A DNA stretch of 38,477 bases, from NCBI GenBank assembly GCA_002320485.1, contig DCKW01000032.1, positions 1 through 38,477 on the forward strand. The letters are read 5' to 3'. The DNA comes from Micavibrio sp. UBA1664 (GTDB taxonomy: Bacteria > Pseudomonadota > Alphaproteobacteria > Micavibrionales > UBA1664). Made by a program: the position numbers and the translations under genes. Below the pieces are notes generated by a model, which saw only the letters and a program-made list of their open reading frames with translations, ran no database searches and was not told the DNA's origin. Within the stretch, counting starts at the first letter, position 1. Each line of letters starts with the position of its first letter. Positions 34,306 to 38,477 of this stretch are shown piece by piece.

Positions 34306-34806
34306 TTAATAATTTTGGATGGTACGATCGAGACGCTGCCGTTCGGCAAGTTGGGTGCGGTCTAGCACACTGCGTGATTGCAAATTCGAGAGATTGGTAT
34401 CAAGTGTATTATAGCGAAGCTGATCCAGAGCCGAGGCATAGTCACGGTCTTCATCCGCATCATTATAAAGCCCGAGCAATATCGCTTCGTTCGACCCTGA
34501 AGTTGAAATGCCCCCCGCCCCGCGTGTTGCATTTTGACGGGCAATGGCACGACGCAAAGCGTCTTGTCGCCTTTTCTCATCAGCTTGCGCATTTAAGGCC
34601 AGTTGCCTGCGTTCGGCTTCGGCCTTTTTTTGCGCCTCAGCCAAGGATAAACCTTGTTGTGCCTGTAAATTTTGCATGGCTAATTCCTGTTGGGCGCGAT
34701 AATTGCGTTCATCCCGACCTGAAAATGTATCGACGGTCGTGCTGAGTGTCTGCAGCGCGCCAAGCGTTTGTGTCAATGTCCCGAGGACAGGTGCTAAAGT
34801 TCCCAT
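34306..34806 (-). CDS. Coiled-coil virion protein, possible gp14-like internal protein
   Basis: A 166-residue protein with a weakly hydrophobic N-terminus (GTLAPVLGTLTQTLGALQTL) and a long charged coiled coil (about 35-95, LSLAEAQKKAEAERRQLALN). A glycine/serine patch (GAGGISTSGSNEAILLGLY) and a helical tail follow. The position between the gp12-like tail protein and the tailspike is where internal virion proteins sit in T7-like phages; the small size fits gp14 but no larger ejection proteins follow. Its ATG overlaps the previous stop by one base (TAATG). Confidence 0.68.
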   Translation of the reverse strand: MGTLAPVLGTLTQTLGALQTLSTTVDTFSGRDERNYRAQQELAMQNLQAQQGLSLAEAQKKAEAERRQLALNAQADEKRRQDALRRAIARQNATRGAGGISTSGSNEAILLGLYNDADEDRDYASALDQLRYNTLDTNLSNLQSRSVLDRTQLAERQRLDRTIQNY

Positions 34807-36707
34807 TAATCATTCACTTTCATTTCGGTGGTTACAGATAAAAGAGTGAACGGAAGCGGCGCCTCCTGTTCAATCCGCCAGAGAGGTTGCGTCAGATCCT
34901 TTGACCAGCCGTAAGCCCTGACACTTACATCACGGCTGACAGGGGTGATCGGTGCATCCAGGATGTCAGAACTATCAAAATCGCGGAGCGGCACGTCATT
35001 CAGCCCACGCCCGACATCAAGCCGGAGTGATGCCGTATCCTCGATACGGAAAACAGCCTCGACCAGACGTACCGCCCGTCCCGCCCCTCCGCTTGAAAGC
35101 GGCGATGGCGGCAAGGGTTCGACAATATGAGTATAGGGCAATCCGATTTCTACGATAGTTGCAGGGCTGTCCAACGTAATTACACCTTCGGAAACCGCTT
35201 TTGCATTTTGTACAATACCGTCCGCCACGATAGAAACAGTTTGTCCCTCCATGTGATCAAGCCCCGACCAAGAGGCCGTAGGGGTAACAGTTTCGCCTTT
35301 CATGGTTGAATCGAGAAATACCGTGTCATCGAAATATTCAATGGTATAAAGTCCGTTTCGATGGATGAGTGCATAGACATCATCGCCTGTCACGGCCACG
35401 GATAAAAACTGCCCGTCCGTTTGCTGTAAAGTCCAGGCGGATACACGCTCCGTTCTATAATTTGTTAATGTCGCAAGACCGCCATCGGCAAGAACAAAAT
35501 GTAGTAGGCGGTTTCTCTTGTCAAAGGCTACAGACACTGGGTTTTTCACCAGATGCTGCGCCAGCAAGGATAAATCAGTGGCCTGATAGGCGGCCTCCAG
35601 ATCAGTATACAAAAATTCACGGATTTCGCGGCCGTTGCGCGCCACAAATATCGTTGCCCCCTCAATATCGACAGGGGCAAGATTAATGTCGGTCAACGAT
35701 CCGATGCGTGTCTGGCGATTGATCTGCACCGTTGCCGGCGTTAGCGGCGACCCCGTAACCTGCCATTCCGCGCCACTGGTAAATACTTGTAAGTCACGGC
35801 CGGAAAAAACCGAGCGGATGGCATTAACCTGATCTGACAAAATTGAAAATTCGATAGCCTCGTCGTCCAAGCCTTCCCCCAGATCAAAATTCCAGATATC
35901 GCCGGATTTAGAGAGCCATAGACGGTTGGGCAAATCCCTTGACCCGCCGATGACCAAACGATCCTGATGAAAACATACTGACACGGGCCAGCCGCGAAAT
36001 GCCGAAAACGCTTGCTCCTCCCAATCTGTGGTAGCGGTGGCCGCCGTTAGTTCATCTATCACAATACCTTCGACAACTGTCGGTGACGCATAGGATGTAA
36101 TATCAACTTGCTTACCGCTGATGGTTATACGCGTTCCAGCGTGCAGCGGGTCAAAAACAGATGATGAAGCCGTCAGCGTCACCGTACCCGTTGTTGCATT
36201 CGGCGTGACGGTAATATTCTGATCGGCATATTTGAAAAACGGCTGGCGGGTCACACCATTATCATCCGTATAAAATTCCCACGCCGATAAAGCCCATACT
36301 CCTGTTCCACTGCGCGTTAGTTTACGAGGCTCGATATCGGGATGACATAACAACAATGTGTCCGCACTTTGCGTCCAGTTAATCTGGCTAATCTGTGCCG
36401 TACTCCATGGGGTGGGGAGTGTTTCCACCTTAACGCCCGATTGATATATATCCATTTGCAAGTCGGTCAGAACAAGCAGATAAGTCTGTTCCGTATTAAA
36501 TTCAAAATCAATCAAACGCCCTGCCCCTGCCACTGTATCGACAAACGATAATCCTGCACGGCGTGTAATACCCCCTGTCGGATGAATAAAGACATTCCGT
36601 AAGGATAAGGCACCGTTTGCATAGGCGTTCAGGTCGCCCCGCCCTAGCAAACGGCGTGAAATTTCGCCACTTGTGAACGTGGTTTTGATTTGTCGAACAC
36701 GACTCAT
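34806..36707 (-). CDS. Tail tubular protein B-like (gp12-type) tail protein
   Basis: A 633-residue, beta-rich structural protein. The N-terminus FTSGEISRRLLGRGDLNAYA, then RNVFIHPTGGITRRAGLSF, is a signature seen in podoviral tail hub or nozzle proteins of this layout. Blade-like repeats follow, for example FEFNTEQTYLLVLTDLQMDI and RDLPNRLWLSKSGDIWNFDL. It likely forms the distal tail below the gp11-like ring. Assignment rests on order, size and N-terminal pattern. AAAGGA stands before the ATG. A UUCG-loop terminator lies upstream, between this gene and the 62-aa gene. Confidence 0.82.
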   Translation of the reverse strand: MSRVRQIKTTFTSGEISRRLLGRGDLNAYANGALSLRNVFIHPTGGITRRAGLSFVDTVAGAGRLIDFEFNTEQTYLLVLTDLQMDIYQSGVKVETLPTPWSTAQISQINWTQSADTLLLCHPDIEPRKLTRSGTGVWALSAWEFYTDDNGVTRQPFFKYADQNITVTPNATTGTVTLTASSSVFDPLHAGTRITISGKQVDITSYASPTVVEGIVIDELTAATATTDWEEQAFSAFRGWPVSVCFHQDRLVIGGSRDLPNRLWLSKSGDIWNFDLGEGLDDEAIEFSILSDQVNAIRSVFSGRDLQVFTSGAEWQVTGSPLTPATVQINRQTRIGSLTDINLAPVDIEGATIFVARNGREIREFLYTDLEAAYQATDLSLLAQHLVKNPVSVAFDKRNRLLHFVLADGGLATLTNYRTERVSAWTLQQTDGQFLSVAVTGDDVYALIHRNGLYTIEYFDDTVFLDSTMKGETVTPTASWSGLDHMEGQTVSIVADGIVQNAKAVSEGVITLDSPATIVEIGLPYTHIVEPLPPSPLSSGGAGRAVRLVEAVFRIEDTASLRLDVGRGLNDVPLRDFDSSDILDAPITPVSRDVSVRAYGWSKDLTQPLWRIEQEAPLPFTLLSVTTEMKVND

Positions 36708-36745
36708 ATTTAAATTTCCTTTGTTTTAATTCGGACATAAAAAAA

Positions 36746-36761
36746 CCGCCTCGAAAGGCGG
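36746..36761 (-). terminator. Terminator with UUCG tetraloop between two phage genes
   Basis: On the minus strand CCGCCT-TTCG-AGGCGG is followed by seven T. The UUCG loop is one of the most stable. It lies inside the late gene series and so would lower expression of the tail genes behind it. Confidence 0.88.
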
Positions 36762-36786
36762 CTGGATTTGATTAAAATTTAAAATA

Positions 36787-36975
36787 TTAAGGCTTAGGTT
36801 TTAACCAGCCACCCAAATCAGACGAATACACAATTACATCATTCTCGCCTTCATCTGTTGCTGGCTGTGAGGTTCTTTTTACAGTTCCTTTTACATTGTT
36901 TGCAGATGCCTGAAACCCTGTAATCGCAAGTCGCGTATCTGTCGGCAATGTGTATCCTTTTGACTCATATGACAT
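36787..36975 (-). CDS. Small phage protein, 62 aa
   Basis: A short soluble protein with GGGAG ahead of its ATG, between the gp11-like and gp12-like genes. The sequence YTLPTDTRLAITGFQASANN and a C-terminal acidic-to-aromatic tail (VIVYSSDLGGWLKPKP) give no family. It is followed directly by the UUCG terminator, so it may be expressed more than the gene after it. Possibly a small structural or decoration protein. Confidence 0.62.
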   Translation of the reverse strand: MSYESKGYTLPTDTRLAITGFQASANNVKGTVKRTSQPATDEGENDVIVYSSDLGGWLKPKP

Positions 36976-37038
36976 TTCTATATCTCCCTTTATTTATAAT
37001 CCATAAAACTAAAGTAAAAAATTTGCTATGTCAATATT

Positions 37039-37608
37039 TCACCCTCTCACATCTGTTAGCGGAAACGATGTTAATTTCTGCGCGCGATCTTGTTGCGCAT
37101 CAAGTTGTCGCGCGCGGGAAAATTCGGTTTCGGCCAGACGCGTTAATGTTTCAAATCGCGATGTATTTTCGGTCAGTGGTATGCATAGTTCCGCCGCCAG
37201 ACGCGAAATCAACACGCTGTCAAAAAACGGCGGAAATTCAGCTTCGTCCGGGCGAAAAATATAAGTCAGCACAACTTGTGTCGCATTGGTATATAATTTG
37301 CCGCGCATTATACGGTAATCAAGGCCGCTGGATTTTGCACCGCTTCCTGCCGTCAATGCTCTTAAAAAATCATTGGGAAGGGCAAAAACATTGGAATATT
37401 CCCCGATCGCCTCTTCGTTTAACGCGCTTAATTCTACCTGTCCGGTGGCAAAGTTCCAGCCGTAGGATGATAGCAAAGCATCACGGGATTGCGCGTATAA
37501 CGCGCCGCATATTTCAGCCTCCGCCGAACCGTCATCAAACGAGGTAATCGGTTGCGCGCCCAATCGTATTAATGCGCGGGAGCATAATGCAATATCATTT
37601 AAAGCCAT
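37039..37608 (-). CDS. Tail tubular protein A-like (gp11-type) head-tail connector
   Basis: A 189-residue protein that fits the gp11 family of ring proteins joining portal and tail. It begins MALNDIALCSRALIRLGAQP, with FDDGSAEAEICGALYAQSRD and a WNFA motif, then ALPNDFLRAL and a C-terminal helical part (LISRLAAELCIPLTENTSRF). The frame is open for 94 more codons upstream, but I chose the ATG at 37608: AAGGA stands before it and the upstream residues are low-complexity shadow of the 80-aa gene. Confidence 0.85.
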   Translation of the reverse strand: MALNDIALCSRALIRLGAQPITSFDDGSAEAEICGALYAQSRDALLSSYGWNFATGQVELSALNEEAIGEYSNVFALPNDFLRALTAGSGAKSSGLDYRIMRGKLYTNATQVVLTYIFRPDEAEFPPFFDSVLISRLAAELCIPLTENTSRFETLTRLAETEFSRARQLDAQQDRAQKLTSFPLTDVRG

Positions 37609-37635
37609 ATAAAAATCCTTTTTTGAAATAAGAAA

Positions 37636-37660
37636 CCCCCGCCACATGAAATGGCGGGGG
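37636..37660 (-). terminator. Hairpin after the 80-aa phage gene
   Basis: CCCCCGCCA and TGGCGGGGG form a 9-bp stem with a seven-base loop, followed on the minus strand by TTTCTTATTT. The T-tract is interrupted, so termination may be partial. Confidence 0.7.
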
Positions 37661-37703
37661 CCGGATACGGAAAAACCGTTACTGTTTGTCGTGGAGGGAA
37701 GGG

Positions 37704-37946
37704 TTAGGCCGAGAAGGCCGAAACAGTAACCACCCCGTCGGCATTGCCTGTCACGATGTAAAACACCGTGGTGGGTGAACCGTCCGTATCCAATGCGGTA
37801 ATGATCAGGTCGTTGACCCGCACCATATCGGCGGAAGCATTGAAATAGCCTGCCCCCGTTACGGCGTTGTCTGTTGTTGTGTAATGCCACAGCGTGAAGT
37901 TATTCGCATAGGCAAGGACGCTCAAATTACTTGATGTAAAACTCAT
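37704..37946 (-). CDS. Small phage structural protein, 80 aa
   Basis: An 80-residue beta-rich protein between capsid and gp11-like genes, with the pattern LSVLAYANNFTLWHYTTTDN followed by GYFNASADMVRVNDLII and a C-terminal VVTVSAFSA. Proteins of this type recur after the capsid gene in alphaproteobacterial podovirus-like prophages. The role is not known; capsid decoration or head fibre is possible. AAAGGA lies nine bases before the ATG. Confidence 0.75.
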   Translation of the reverse strand: MSFTSSNLSVLAYANNFTLWHYTTTDNAVTGAGYFNASADMVRVNDLIITALDTDGSPTTVFYIVTGNADGVVTVSAFSA

Positions 37947-37970
37947 GGTGGAAAATCCTTTGATTTAAGA

Positions 37971-38477
37971 TTAAGTGGAAGGGGTTTCGTCACACGGAAT
38001 AATCACAACACCGTCTGCATCGATAAGCCCTGCACCTTGGCTCATCATATTGTTGACGAAATGCGCCGCGCGATCACCATGCCATGTAATATCCGTTTCC
38101 ACCTCCGCGCCGATGGCATGGCCAATCGCGGTTTTATGAAACCAGAAGCAGGAGCGAACATCATTCACATCAATCGGTAAACCTGAATGCACCATGAAGG
38201 TAGTGCCAAGAAATTTCTTCGCTTGTGATCCTTGCCACGGCAAATCTTCGTTGCCTACATAGTCGGCGGAGGAAAATTCCTCAATCTGCAATAATTCCGA
38301 CCATTGCTTGACGCCGACAACACAAAACCGTTGTCCGTCATCGGGAATCTCTGCCGTTCCCAAAGTTTCATACGCTTCAAGCAGCTTGGATTTGGTCATG
38401 CCTGTCGTATCATCCGCAACCGCGGCGGACGCATTTGCCAGCGCATTAATGATCATTTCATCGGTTTTGCGCCCCAA
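37971..38477 (-). CDS. Major capsid protein, C-terminal part (5' end beyond window)
   Basis: The frame enters from the window edge and ends at 37971, giving 168 residues. The sequence RFCVVGVKQWSELLQIEEFS, GTTFMVHSGLPI, FWFHKTAIGHAIGAEVETDI and RAAHFVNNMMSQGAGLIDAD is typical of the C-terminal half of podovirus-type capsid proteins. Position upstream of the gp11-like gene fits T7 gene 10. The true start is outside the window; the TTG at the edge is not a start. Confidence 0.82.
   Translation of the reverse strand: MGRKTDEMIINALANASAAVADDTTGMTKSKLLEAYETLGTAEIPDDGQRFCVVGVKQWSELLQIEEFSSADYVGNEDLPWQGSQAKKFLGTTFMVHSGLPIDVNDVRSCFWFHKTAIGHAIGAEVETDITWHGDRAAHFVNNMMSQGAGLIDADGVVIIPCDETPST

Larger units (their letters stand above)
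28461..38477 (-). mobile_element. Podovirus-like prophage or domesticated particle, right end outside window
   Basis: Capsid, tail tubular, tailspike, terminase and lysis genes run leftward in the order of the T7 late region. All but one gene lie on the minus strand and most overlap or touch, as in phage late operons. There is no integrase, repressor, portal or att repeat in the window; the portal may lie beyond 38477. The left edge overlaps the host permease stop codon. Two lesions (in the large terminase and at 31926-32250) suggest the element is at least partly defective. Confidence 0.85.

Noticed and set aside
36948..37547. Plus-strand open frame of 199 codons
   Set aside because: Antisense to the gp11-like tail gene; composition looks like a shadow and there is no ribosome-binding site.
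37609..37890. N-terminal extension of the gp11-like gene
   Set aside because: Residues are arginine/glycine-rich shadow of the 80-aa gene; the ATG at 37608 has AAGGA and starts the conserved MALNDIAL.

Overview
The window reads as an alphaproteobacterial chromosome of moderate to low GC, with a phage-derived block on its right-hand side. The host signals are a cytochrome b/c1 fusion (petBC) behind a twin-arginine Rieske protein, a long isocitrate dehydrogenase of the Thermus/Rickettsia type, a DUF1285-cca pair, TrmL, YggT-FolD and a holin of the alphaproteobacterial GTA_holin_3TM family. I cannot fix the order. A fused petBC is known from Bradyrhizobium-like bacteria and the isocitrate dehydrogenase resembles that of Rickettsia, so this may be a deep or under-sampled lineage.

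Host part, 1-28472. It opens with galU (cut at the window edge), a small membrane protein, a long Xaa-Pro aminopeptidase, smpB and a soluble lytic transglycosylase. A NarL-type response regulator, DUF1285, the CCA-adding enzyme, hemF and trmL follow. Next are the cytochrome bc1 genes petA-petBC with a strong terminator, then lepA with an AT-rich membrane gene touching its stop codon, osmC, a YrhK-domain protein and a secreted four-EF-hand protein. From 16005 to 23426, genes I cannot name surround acnA. They include an operon with two tandem, diverged paralogues (17142-18886) and a secreted protein carrying HExxH. Then come yggT-folD, icd, nhaA and a DMT-family permease.

Phage part, 28461-38477. 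Almost all genes lie on the minus strand. In transcription order they are capsid (cut by the window end), an 80-aa protein, a gp11-like tail tubular protein, a 62-aa protein, a gp12-like tail protein, a gp14-like coiled-coil protein, a tailspike, a broken peptidoglycan-binding gene, small and large terminase, a spanin-like coiled coil, a SleB-type hydrolase and a GTA-type holin. The order follows the late region of T7-like podoviruses, without large gp15/gp16-type ejection proteins. Two lesions are visible. The large terminase has one in-frame TAA in the middle of its nuclease domain. The gene at 31926-32250 can only be read with two -1 frameshifts. No integrase, tRNA or att repeat is seen in the window, and the holin gene overlaps the 3' end of the host permease gene. 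The block is best read as a resident, partly decayed podovirus-like prophage or domesticated particle.

No tRNA, rRNA, CRISPR array or insertion sequence was found. The only stretch longer than about 300 bases without an intact gene is 31947-32262, which holds the frameshifted pseudogene.
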